This document shows, piece after piece, positions 16,911 through 24,161 of a DNA stretch of 36,958 nucleotides. The notes beneath the pieces are model-generated. The model worked only from the letters and a program-made list of their open reading frames with translations, was not told the origin of the DNA and made no database searches. Position 1 is the stretch's first letter; each line of letters starts with the position of its first letter. The stretch is from Sphingomonadaceae bacterium (GTDB lineage Bacteria; Pseudomonadota; Alphaproteobacteria; Sphingomonadales; Sphingomonadaceae). Position numbers and translations under genes: made by a program. Location of the stretch: the NCBI GenBank assembly GCA_947453945.1, contig CANGJB010000029.1, positions 1-36,958 on the forward strand, in the 5' to 3' direction.

Positions 16911-19397
16911 ATGACTTTGCGTGTTCTCCTCCTCGCGGGGGCGGCCATCCTGCCGCTTGCCGCCACCCCGGCGCATGCCGCCGAAACCAGCGCCGATACG
17001 GCCGCACCCGCTGACCAGACCACTTCGGTCGGCACCGGCCAGAGTGATAACGACACGATCGTGGTCACCGCGCGCCGCCGCACAGAAACGGCGCAGGACG
17101 TGCCGCTCGCCATCTCGGTTGTCGGCGGCGATCACATCGATGCCACCGGCGCCTTCAACGTCGGCCGCCTCCAGCAGCTCACCCCGACGCTGCAGTTCAC
17201 CACGTCCAACCCGCGCAACACTTCGGTCAATATCCGCGGGCTCGGCGCGCCGCTCGGCCTCACCAACGATGGCATCGAACAGGGCGTGGGCATCTATGTC
17301 GACGATGTCTACATGGCGCGTGTCGCATCCTCGACGTTCGATTTCCTCGATGTGAAGCAGATCGAAGTGCTGCGCGGCCCACAGGGCACGCTCTATGGCA
17401 AGAACACCACCGCCGGCGCGATCAACATCACCAGCCGCGGGCCGAGCTTCGAGCCTGAAGGCCGCATCGAACTGAGCGCCGGCAACCTCGGCTTCTTCCA
17501 GGCCAAGGCGGCCCTGTCCGGTCCGCTGTCTGATACGCTGGCCGTGCGCCTCGCGGCCTCGCTTACCGATCGCGAAGGCACGATCAGAAATGTAACCTCC
17601 GGGCTCAAGGTCAATTCGCAGGACAACCTCGGCCTGCGCGGCCAGCTCCTGTGGAAGCCTTCGAACGGCGTGGAGATCACGCTGGCGGCGGACTACAGCC
17701 ACCAGAACCCCACTTGCTGCACCCAGATCTACGTGGGCACCGGGGCCACGCAGCGCCCGCTGAACCGCCAGTATGCCGCTCTGGCCGCCGCGCAGAACTA
17801 CGCCGTGCCCAGCACCAATCCGTTTGACCGCGTGACCGACGTCGATTCCCCGCTGCGCGCAAAGAACGACATCGGCGGTGTCTCCCTGCGCGCCAAAATC
17901 GATACCGGCATCGGCACGCTGACCTCTGTCACCGCGTGGCGCTACTGGGATTGGGATCCCTCGAACGACCGCGATTTCCTCGGCCTGCCGATCACCTCGA
18001 AGTCGAACAATCCCTCGCATCAGGATCAGTATTCGCAGGAACTGCGGCTTTCGGGCGAAACCGGCAAGCTGGGCTACACGCTCGGCGCGTTCGGGTTCTA
18101 CCAGAAGATCCGCACGCTTGGCGTCCAGCAGCAGGGCGCAGCGGCAAGCAAGTGGCTGATCGCCCCCAGCAATGCGCTGTCGAAAGATCCCGCCGTCCTC
18201 GATGGGCTCACCGCGAACAACGACATCAGCTTCAAGAACACCAGCGCCGCGCTTTACGGCAAGTTCTCCTACAAGCTGACCGACACGTTCTCGATCCAGC
18301 CGGGCTTCCGCCTGAACTACGACAAGAAGGAAGGCAGCTACAATTCGGTCATCACCGATGGCGCCGGCAATCTCGTGGTGTTCGAAAGCGATGCTGCGGG
18401 CAAAAGCCTCAACAGCGCGCGCGAAAGGGCCCAGCTGGCCGTGCTCGCGCCGCAGTCGTTCCTCGCCAATTTCAGCGATTGGAACCTCTCGGGCGACGTG
18501 ACTGCGGCATGGGATGTCACCCGCGATGTCCACCTCTACGCAACTTATGCGAAGAGCTTCAAGACAGGCGGCATCAACCTCAACGGCGTGCCCGCCGATG
18601 CTGTCACGGGCGTGCCTTTGCTTGATCTGGCGACGATCAAGCCGGAGTCGGTCAATCACTACGAAGTGGGCATCAAGACCCAGTTCTGGGACCGCAAGGT
18701 GACCTTCAACATCGCCGCCTACCGCACCGATATCGGCAACTATCAGGCGCAAGTGTCCAACTTCGCGGTCGGCACGATCCGCGGCTACCTCGCCAATGCC
18801 GAAAAGGCCCGCTCGCAAGGCGTGGAGTTCGATGCTTCGCTGCGGCCGAGCGAGCGCTTCAGCATCTATGGCAGCGGCGCGTATACCGATGCGAAGTTCG
18901 TCTCGTTCAAGAACGCGACGTGCCCGCCCGAGCTTTCCGGCGGCAGTGCCCAGCCGCTCGATGCGAACGGCGTGCCCACCGGCCCGACGGCAGCGCCCGG
19001 CACGCCCGGCATCAGCCCGGCGCAATGCGACATTTCCGGCGCACAGCTGCCGGGTGTTTCGAAGTGGTCGTTCTCGTATGGCTTCGAAGGCAATCTGCCG
19101 GTCACGGTGCTGGGCAAGGAAGGCCAGGTCTACCTCGGCTTCGATGGCAACTACCGCTCGAAGTGGTCGTCCAACGCCAGCCCCTCGGCCTATACCAACG
19201 TCAACGGCTATGCCTTGTCGAACTTCCGCCTCGGCTTCCGCACAGAGAAGGGCATCGACGTCTACGGCTGGGTCCGCAACGCGTTTGATGTGAACTACTT
19301 CGATCAGCTCGCCGTGGCGCCGGGCAGCACAGGCCTGATCGTCGGCAATGTCGGCGATCCGCGCACGTTCGGCGGCACGGTCAAGCTGACGTTCTGA
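16911..19397 (+). CDS. TonB-dependent outer-membrane receptor
   Basis: An 828-residue outer-membrane transporter. Residues 1-24 form a signal peptide ending AHA. NDTIVVTARRRTE is the TonB-box-like/plug opening typical of sphingomonad receptors. The plug follows (NVGRLQQLTPTLQF, IRGLGAPLGL, VYVDDVYMAR-like stretch, VLRGPQGTLYGKNTTAGAIN). The remaining ~650 residues form the beta-barrel, with repeated aromatic-rich strands and a terminal strand GGTVKLTF ending in Phe. The start has AAGGA about 8 bases upstream. It lies 77 bp after the sulfate operon on the same strand, suggesting a sulfur-containing substrate such as a sulfate ester or sulfonate, but that is inference only. Confidence 0.94.
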   Translation: MTLRVLLLAGAAILPLAATPAHAAETSADTAAPADQTTSVGTGQSDNDTIVVTARRRTETAQDVPLAISVVGGDHIDATGAFNVGRLQQLTPTLQFTTSNPRNTSVNIRGLGAPLGLTNDGIEQGVGIYVDDVYMARVASSTFDFLDVKQIEVLRGPQGTLYGKNTTAGAINITSRGPSFEPEGRIELSAGNLGFFQAKAALSGPLSDTLAVRLAASLTDREGTIRNVTSGLKVNSQDNLGLRGQLLWKPSNGVEITLAADYSHQNPTCCTQIYVGTGATQRPLNRQYAALAAAQNYAVPSTNPFDRVTDVDSPLRAKNDIGGVSLRAKIDTGIGTLTSVTAWRYWDWDPSNDRDFLGLPITSKSNNPSHQDQYSQELRLSGETGKLGYTLGAFGFYQKIRTLGVQQQGAAASKWLIAPSNALSKDPAVLDGLTANNDISFKNTSAALYGKFSYKLTDTFSIQPGFRLNYDKKEGSYNSVITDGAGNLVVFESDAAGKSLNSARERAQLAVLAPQSFLANFSDWNLSGDVTAAWDVTRDVHLYATYAKSFKTGGINLNGVPADAVTGVPLLDLATIKPESVNHYEVGIKTQFWDRKVTFNIAAYRTDIGNYQAQVSNFAVGTIRGYLANAEKARSQGVEFDASLRPSERFSIYGSGAYTDAKFVSFKNATCPPELSGGSAQPLDANGVPTGPTAAPGTPGISPAQCDISGAQLPGVSKWSFSYGFEGNLPVTVLGKEGQVYLGFDGNYRSKWSSNASPSAYTNVNGYALSNFRLGFRTEKGIDVYGWVRNAFDVNYFDQLAVAPGSTGLIVGNVGDPRTFGGTVKLTF

Positions 19398-19469
19398 CGC
19401 TGGGGAGTGGGGGAGGGGCCCGAAGCGCATCCTCTCCCTCCATTGCCCGGGACGCAGCGCGTGCGGCGC

Positions 19470-19497
19470 TGGATTCCCGCCTGCGCGGGAATGACGA
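19470..19497 (-). repeat. REP-like palindromic repeat, copy 1 (reverse orientation)
   Basis: TGGATTCCCGCCTGCGCGGG followed by AATGACGA is the reverse complement of the CGTCATTCCCGC...GCGGGAATCCA repeat seen four more times in this window. Its inner arms form a hairpin. It lies just after the TonB-receptor gene. Confidence 0.8.
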
Positions 19498-19523
19498 AGT
19501 AAAGATAGCTGCCCCACCACCAT

Positions 19524-19556
19524 CGTCATCCCCGCCCTCGCGGGGGCTCAGAGCGG
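19524..19556 (+). repeat. REP-like palindromic repeat, copy 2 (forward)
   Basis: CGTCATCCCCGCCCTCGCGG followed by GGGCTCAGAGCGG is a diverged forward copy. CCCCGC and GCGGGG form the hairpin. It lies between the TonB-receptor and AIM24-family genes, 26 bp after copy 1. Confidence 0.8.
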
Positions 19557-19571
19557 CCAGCCCCCCAATCT

Positions 19572-19604
19572 CGTCATCCCCGCGCAGGCGGGGATCCAGA
19601 ACGG
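19572..19604 (+). repeat. REP-like palindromic repeat, copy 3 (forward)
   Basis: CGTCATCCCCGCGCAGGCGG followed by GGATCCAGAACGG is a forward copy with perfect CCCCGC/GCGGGG arms. It lies 19 bp before the stop codon of the AIM24-family gene, so the three copies fill most of the 226-bp gap between two convergent genes and may act as bidirectional mRNA 3' ends. Confidence 0.85.
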
Positions 19605-19623
19605 CCAGCGCGGCGCCTGCTCC

Positions 19624-20460
19624 TCAATTGTTCCCCTGAATGAAATCCCCCAGCACGCCGAGCGCCGAACCCTCACCCCGGTTCTGCCCGCCGCCGGGCA
19701 TCGCTGCGGCCAGCATCCGGCCCGCAAGGCGCGCGAAAGGCAGGGACTGTATCCACACTTTGCCCGGCCCGGTCAGCCGCGCAAAGAACAGGCCCTCGCC
19801 GCCGAACAGCACGCTTTTCACCCCGCCTGCGCCGATCAGATCGAAGGTCACGCCGGGCGTATAAGCCGCAAGGCAGCCGGTATCGACATGGAGCTCCTCG
19901 CCGGGCGCAAGGGTGCGTTCGGTCAGCGTGCCGCCCATCTGCACGAATACCCAGCCATCGCCGTCCAGCTTCTGCATGATGAAGCCTTCACCGCCGAACA
20001 GCCCGGTCATGATCCGGCGCTGGAAGGCAATGCCGATGCTCACCCCGCGCGCGGCGCACAAGAAGCTGTCCTTCTGGCATATCAGCGTGCCGCCAAGCTC
20101 ATCCAGCTTGAGCGGCAGGATCGCGCCCGGCGTGGGGCTGGCAAAGGCCACGCGCGCCTTGCCGCTGCCCTGGTGGGTGAACACAGTGGTGAACAGGCTT
20201 TCGCCGGTTACGAGCCGCTTGCCCGCGCCCAGCAGCTTGCCCATGAAGCCGCCGCCCTGATCGGCGCTTCCATCACCGAACACGGTAGTCATCTGGATCG
20301 CGGCATCCTTCCACACGAAGGCGCCGGCTTCGGCCACCGCACTTTCGCCCGGATCGAGCTCGATTTCCACGAACTGAAGCTCCTGCCCCTTGATCTCGAA
20401 GTCGATGTCGTCGGCAATGCCGGCGTCGCGCATATGCCGCCAAGGGTTGTTCGATGCCAT
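19624..20460 (-). CDS. AIM24 / TIGR00266 family protein
   Basis: A 278-residue soluble protein of the AIM24 (TIGR00266) family, a tryptophan-RNA-attenuator-binding-like beta-helical fold. Features are ELQFVEIELDPGESAVAEAG near the N-terminus, glycine-rich repeats such as GGGFMGKLLGAGKRLVTGES, LFGGEGFIMQKLDGDGWVFV and KSVLFGGEGLFFARLTGPGK, and a low-complexity Gly tail. Bacterial members have no established biochemical role; eukaryotic Aim24 is a mitochondrial protein. The ATG at 20460 has an AAGGAG 8 bases upstream, better than a start farther out. It is the last gene of a minus-strand run behind GGDEF-EAL and H-NOX, 73 bp away, so coupling to them is uncertain. Confidence 0.85.
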   Translation of the reverse strand: MASNNPWRHMRDAGIADDIDFEIKGQELQFVEIELDPGESAVAEAGAFVWKDAAIQMTTVFGDGSADQGGGFMGKLLGAGKRLVTGESLFTTVFTHQGSGKARVAFASPTPGAILPLKLDELGGTLICQKDSFLCAARGVSIGIAFQRRIMTGLFGGEGFIMQKLDGDGWVFVQMGGTLTERTLAPGEELHVDTGCLAAYTPGVTFDLIGAGGVKSVLFGGEGLFFARLTGPGKVWIQSLPFARLAGRMLAAAMPGGGQNRGEGSALGVLGDFIQGNN

Positions 20461-20533
20461 TGCGGTGCTCCTTGCTGAAACGGTTGGATCAGCCCGCACC
20501 ATAACCGTTCGCGCGGTTGGCCGCAGCAGGGTT

Positions 20534-22576
20534 TTATGCGTCGGTGTCCTTGCCCTCGGGCCAGATCAGCGCAAAGGCGCTCGCTTCGTCCAGCGGGCGG
20601 CCAAGGTGAAAGCCTTGCCCGAATTCGCAGCCCATCTCGCGCAGTGAGGCGCCTTGCTCGCCGGTCTCGATCCCTTCGGCCACGACGGAAAGGTTGAGAT
20701 TGCTGGCAAGATCGAGAATGGCGCGGATGATCTTGCGGCTCTTGGGATCGTGCATCGATGCGATGAACGAGCGGTCGATCTTGAGCGTGTCGAACGGCAG
20801 GTTCTGCAAGTAGCTGAGCGAGGAATAGCCTGTCCCGAAATCGTCGAGACTGGTCTGCACGCCCCAGCTTCGCACTTGCTCCAGCACCTGCCGTGTCTGG
20901 TCCGGATCGATGATCGCCACGCCTTCGGTCACTTCCAGCCGCACCCGCTCGGGCGGGACGCCGGTTTCCAGCAGCACGCGCTGGACATGCGCGGAAAAGC
21001 TGGGCTGCAGGAACTGCTGCGGCGCGATGTTGATGCTGATGTAAGGCAGGTCTTCCGGCTTGTGGCCCCGTGCGGTCAGATCGGCGTGCAGCCGCGCCAT
21101 GGCATTGCAGGCCTCGCGCAGCACCCAGTCGCCGATGAATACGATCAGCCCGCCCGCTTCGGCGGCAGGGATGAACCGCCCTGGCTCAACCAGCCCGCGC
21201 TCGGGATGGTTCCAGCGGATCAGCGCCTCGAACCCGCGCAGTTTTTCGCTGCCGCCCGGCCCCTCGGCCAGCGCAAAGATCGGCTGGTAGAACAGCGTGA
21301 ACTGCCGCTCGCGGATGGCGTCGCGCAGCTCGTTTTCCATCGCCATACGGCTGCGCCGCTCCGCACCCAGCGCCTCGGAAAACGTCACCACCCCGCCGTG
21401 CCCGCCAGACTTGGCCTCATACATCGCGAGGTCCGCATCCTGCCGCAGCTGATCGACCGTAGCATAGCCCGTGCTGCTGTGCGCGATGCCGACCGAAAGG
21501 CCGACGTTGACGTATTCGTCCGCCACCGCGATCGGCGCCTTCAGCGCCTCGATCAACGCGCCGGAAAGCTCGCGCGCAATGGCAGGATCGGGCAGCGCGT
21601 CTAGCACCACCACGAACTCGTCGCCGCCAACCCGCGCCAGTGTTGCACGCCAGCTGGCCTGGTCGCCGCGCCGTCGCCCGCCACAGCGCGCGGCGATCAC
21701 GTTTTCAAAGCGGCGCGCTGTCTCGATCAGCACGATGTCGCCGGCGTGATGGCCATACGTATCGTTGATCGCCTTGAACCCGTCGAGGTCGATCACCAGC
21801 ACGGCCAGCCCCTCGCGGTTGTCTGCCAGCCGGTCGAAGGCCGCGCGCGCGCGTTCATCGAGCAGTGTGCGGTTGGGCAGGCCTGTCATCGCATCATGCA
21901 GCGCATCGTGCACCAGCGCCTCGCGCGCGCGTTCGCGTTCGATCACGCGGGCCAGCTGGGTCGCGGCCTGAGTCACTGTCAGCAGGATCGCGTCCTTGTC
22001 GATCATTGCGGTGCGGGCGAAGAATTCCAGCACGCAGACGATCTCGTCGCCGATCAACACCGGAAAGCCGCAGGCCGAGCGGATCCCGCATAGCGCCGCC
22101 TCGACCCGGCGGCAGAAATCGGTGGCCAGTTCCGCCTCGTCGATCCAGTGCGGGTGGGCATCGCGCAGCACCCGGCCCGGCAGCCCTTCACCGCTCGCGA
22201 AGGTGCGCTCGCGCGTCGCTTCCACCAGCGGAAACAGGCGCGCGGGCTCGGCACTGTACCAGGAATCGCACGAAACCACCTTGCCGCCGCCGTCCACGCG
22301 GTAAGCCGTGCCAAAGGCCCAGCTCATGTGCTCGCAGATTTCCTTGAGCACTTCATCGATGGCGTCGCTGAAATCGTTCGAGCGATTGGCGCAGTCGGTG
22401 ATCCGCTGCAGCAGTGCCAGCCGCACCTGGCTATCGTAGAGTTCGCGCAGGCCCCGCTCCGCAATCGCCTCGGCCTGCAAGCGCCCTTCGCGCTCACGCT
22501 GCACAAGCCGCTCCAGCCGGTCGACCGTCCCGGCATGGTCGAGCTCGAGGGGGAGGGGGATTGCTTCCTGCTTCAT
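20534..22576 (-). CDS. GAF-GGDEF-EAL bifunctional c-di-GMP enzyme
   Basis: A 680-residue cytosolic protein. Residues 15-50 look coiled-coil, about 55-215 are a GAF-like sensor, 225-400 a GGDEF domain and 415-675 an EAL domain. The cyclase motif ARVGGDEF (GGDEF at 317-321) is intact, with no RxxD inhibitory site at the usual distance upstream. A basic insert (about 297-310) precedes it. The phosphodiesterase motifs are intact: FEALIRW (450-452), SLDDFGTGYSSL (578-587), LKIDRSF and VVAEGIET. Either or both activities are possible. The start is one base after the H-NOX stop (TGACATG). H-NOX proteins commonly control such partners, so this is probably a nitric-oxide-regulated switch for c-di-GMP. 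Confidence 0.95.
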   Translation of the reverse strand: MKQEAIPLPLELDHAGTVDRLERLVQREREGRLQAEAIAERGLRELYDSQVRLALLQRITDCANRSNDFSDAIDEVLKEICEHMSWAFGTAYRVDGGGKVVSCDSWYSAEPARLFPLVEATRERTFASGEGLPGRVLRDAHPHWIDEAELATDFCRRVEAALCGIRSACGFPVLIGDEIVCVLEFFARTAMIDKDAILLTVTQAATQLARVIERERAREALVHDALHDAMTGLPNRTLLDERARAAFDRLADNREGLAVLVIDLDGFKAINDTYGHHAGDIVLIETARRFENVIAARCGGRRRGDQASWRATLARVGGDEFVVVLDALPDPAIARELSGALIEALKAPIAVADEYVNVGLSVGIAHSSTGYATVDQLRQDADLAMYEAKSGGHGGVVTFSEALGAERRSRMAMENELRDAIRERQFTLFYQPIFALAEGPGGSEKLRGFEALIRWNHPERGLVEPGRFIPAAEAGGLIVFIGDWVLREACNAMARLHADLTARGHKPEDLPYISINIAPQQFLQPSFSAHVQRVLLETGVPPERVRLEVTEGVAIIDPDQTRQVLEQVRSWGVQTSLDDFGTGYSSLSYLQNLPFDTLKIDRSFIASMHDPKSRKIIRAILDLASNLNLSVVAEGIETGEQGASLREMGCEFGQGFHLGRPLDEASAFALIWPEGKDTDA

Positions 22577-22577
22577 G

Positions 22578-23126
22578 TCAGCACGCTCTCGGTGACCAGC
22601 TTAGCGCAATGCGGCAAACAGGGTGCCCATCCAGCATGCAGGAGAGATGCTCGATTTCCACGGTATCGCCGAAATGATCGGCCGCGCCTTCGATGAACCC
22701 GTGCGCCAGCGGGCACATGCGCCGCGGCGATTGGTAGGCAAGGCCGGTGCGCCCGTCCTCCAGATCGTGGAAATGGAAATGCGGGCAACCCGCCCCGGCA
22801 TAGAGCTTGCGCACTTCGGGGTGGATGATGTCGTTGATGCTCGCCACAAACGATTGCGCGCCGGTGTGCGGAACGAAGAACGCCGGGTAGCGTTCGAACA
22901 GCAAAGGAATGGCACTGCGGCCAAACCAGCGCAGCACCTCGCCCGGGGACAGCCCCAGCGCGGTGGAGGCGGCACCGACCAGGCGCACCACCTCGCTGTC
23001 GGGATAGCTGCCCAGCGAGGTATAGGCCCCCTCCAGCCCCGCCATGTCGAGCAGGCTGTCCCACGCCAGCAGCCCGTGCTGGCGGGTCACTGCATCTTCC
23101 AGCAGGTTGAAAACGACGCCCTTCAT
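22578..23126 (-). CDS. H-NOX heme nitric-oxide sensor
   Basis: A 182-residue stand-alone H-NOX protein, the usual length. The fold opens MKGVVFNLLEDAVTRQHG. The proximal heme ligand is His102 in NDIIHPEVRKLY, and the heme-propionate motif YxSxR is Tyr131-Ser133-Arg135 (YQSPR). Position 140 is Leu, not the distal Tyr of oxygen-binding members, so it should prefer NO. Cys138, His160, Cys163 and Cys171 match, one residue offset, the zinc/thiol site of Shewanella and Vibrio H-NOX. The ATG at 23126 has AAAGG about 8 bases upstream. It forms an operon with the GGDEF-EAL gene (1-bp gap), which it probably regulates by direct contact. Confidence 0.94.
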   Translation of the reverse strand: MKGVVFNLLEDAVTRQHGLLAWDSLLDMAGLEGAYTSLGSYPDSEVVRLVGAASTALGLSPGEVLRWFGRSAIPLLFERYPAFFVPHTGAQSFVASINDIIHPEVRKLYAGAGCPHFHFHDLEDGRTGLAYQSPRRMCPLAHGFIEGAADHFGDTVEIEHLSCMLDGHPVCRIALSWSPRAC

Positions 23127-23267
23127 GGCCCGGCCTTTGCGTTTGGACTCTTGCTGGCGCTTTGCCACCCCCGCCCTGCGCAGCGCGTGAAGCCCGCTAT
23201 CGGGCGCATTGCCTATGGAAATTGCGCAGGCTGCTAACCATATCCGGGCGCGAGTGGTGGCGGCGGT

Positions 23268-23289
23268 GATTGATCGACCCAGTCAATCA
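23268..23289. promoter_or_regulatory. Inverted repeat in the hnoX/ahpC divergent region
   Basis: TGATTGA (23268-23274) and TCAATCA (23283-23289) are perfect 7-bp arms with an 8-base spacer. A third half-site, GATTGATCA, lies at 23300-23308. The 269-bp gap (23127-23395) separates the H-NOX gene from ahpC. The dyad is a candidate operator for a peroxide- or redox-responsive regulator. No OxyR gene is in the window and no promoter elements are certain. Confidence 0.4.
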
Positions 23290-23395
23290 ATCTGGTCAGG
23301 ATTGATCATTAGCGCCGCACACCGACTCGCGCTAAAGCGCACCTCGTCATTCATGCGGATCATCCCGGTCCGCGATCACAAGGAAGCACGATCCG

Positions 23396-23959
23396 ATGTC
23401 CCTGATCAGCACCCCGATCAAGCCCTTCGCCAACACGGCCTACAAGGAAGGCAAGTTCGTCGACATCACCGAGGCGGATATCGCCGGCAAGTGGGCGGTG
23501 TTCTTCTTCTACCCGGCCGATTTCACCTTCGTGTGCCCGACCGAGCTGGAAGACCTCCAGGACAACTATGCCGCCCTCCAGGGCATGGGCGTCGAAGTGT
23601 TCGGCGTTTCGACCGACACGCACTTCAGCCACAAGGCGTGGGCTGATAGCTCGCCGGCCATTGGCAAGATCACCTACTACCTCGTGGGTGACCAGAACCA
23701 CACGCTGACCAATGCGTTCGACAACCTGCGCCCCGGCGTCGGCCTTGCCGATCGCGGCACCTTCGTGGTCGATCCGGACGGGATCATCCAGCTGATCGAG
23801 ATCACGCCTGAGGGCGTGGGCCGCAACGCTGCCGAACTCGTCCGCAAGATCAAGGCCGCCAAGTACTGGCGCGAGCATCCCGGCCAGGTCTGCCCGGCCA
23901 AGTGGGAAGAAGGCGGCGAGACGCTGGCCCCCTCGATCGACCTGGTTGGCAAGATCTGA
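23396..23959 (+). CDS. ahpC: Alkyl hydroperoxide reductase subunit C (2-Cys peroxiredoxin)
   Basis: A 187-residue typical 2-Cys peroxiredoxin that reduces H2O2, organic peroxides and peroxynitrite. The peroxidatic Cys47 lies in FYPADFTFVCPTELEDL and the resolving Cys166 in GQVCPAKWEEG, both at the E. coli AhpC positions. VVDPDGIIQLIEITPEGVGR is the conserved middle segment. The start ATG follows GGAAGCACGATCCG, with GGAAG as ribosome site. ahpF lies 202 bp downstream and would re-reduce it. It is divergent from the H-NOX gene. Confidence 0.97.
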   Translation: MSLISTPIKPFANTAYKEGKFVDITEADIAGKWAVFFFYPADFTFVCPTELEDLQDNYAALQGMGVEVFGVSTDTHFSHKAWADSSPAIGKITYYLVGDQNHTLTNAFDNLRPGVGLADRGTFVVDPDGIIQLIEITPEGVGRNAAELVRKIKAAKYWREHPGQVCPAKWEEGGETLAPSIDLVGKI

Positions 23960-23974
23960 TCCTGCATTTGCGAA

Positions 23975-24003
23975 GGGGCGCGGGCCATCTGGTGCCCGCC
24001 CCC
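23975..24003 (+). terminator. Strong hairpin between ahpC and ahpF
   Basis: GGGGCGCGGGC (23975-23985) pairs with GCCCGCCCCC (23994-24003) around an 8-base loop, a 10-bp GC stem with one bulged C, beginning 15 bases after the ahpC stop. No T-run follows directly; a pyrimidine-rich stretch comes 25 bases later. It may act as a partial terminator or 3' stabiliser, giving more ahpC than ahpF product. The rest of 24004-24161 shows only C/T-rich sequence. Confidence 0.6.
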
Positions 24004-24161
24004 TCGCACCCGCCGGGTGGCGGCCGTTTCTTTCCCCTCCGCCGCCGCCCGGTCTCGCTTTTCTCTCCCGCATTTCTTTCGCGGCGCCGGTGATTGCTCC
24101 GGCGCGAATGAAGCCGCCTGCCTGCTGAACTGCCCCCGCTGACCTCAAGGAACCTGCGCCC

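Noticed and set aside
16845..19529. Long minus-strand open frame (894 codons) opposite the TonB-dependent receptor
   Set aside because: Composition is Arg/Ala/Gly-rich and featureless; the plus strand has signal peptide, plug motifs and terminal Phe.
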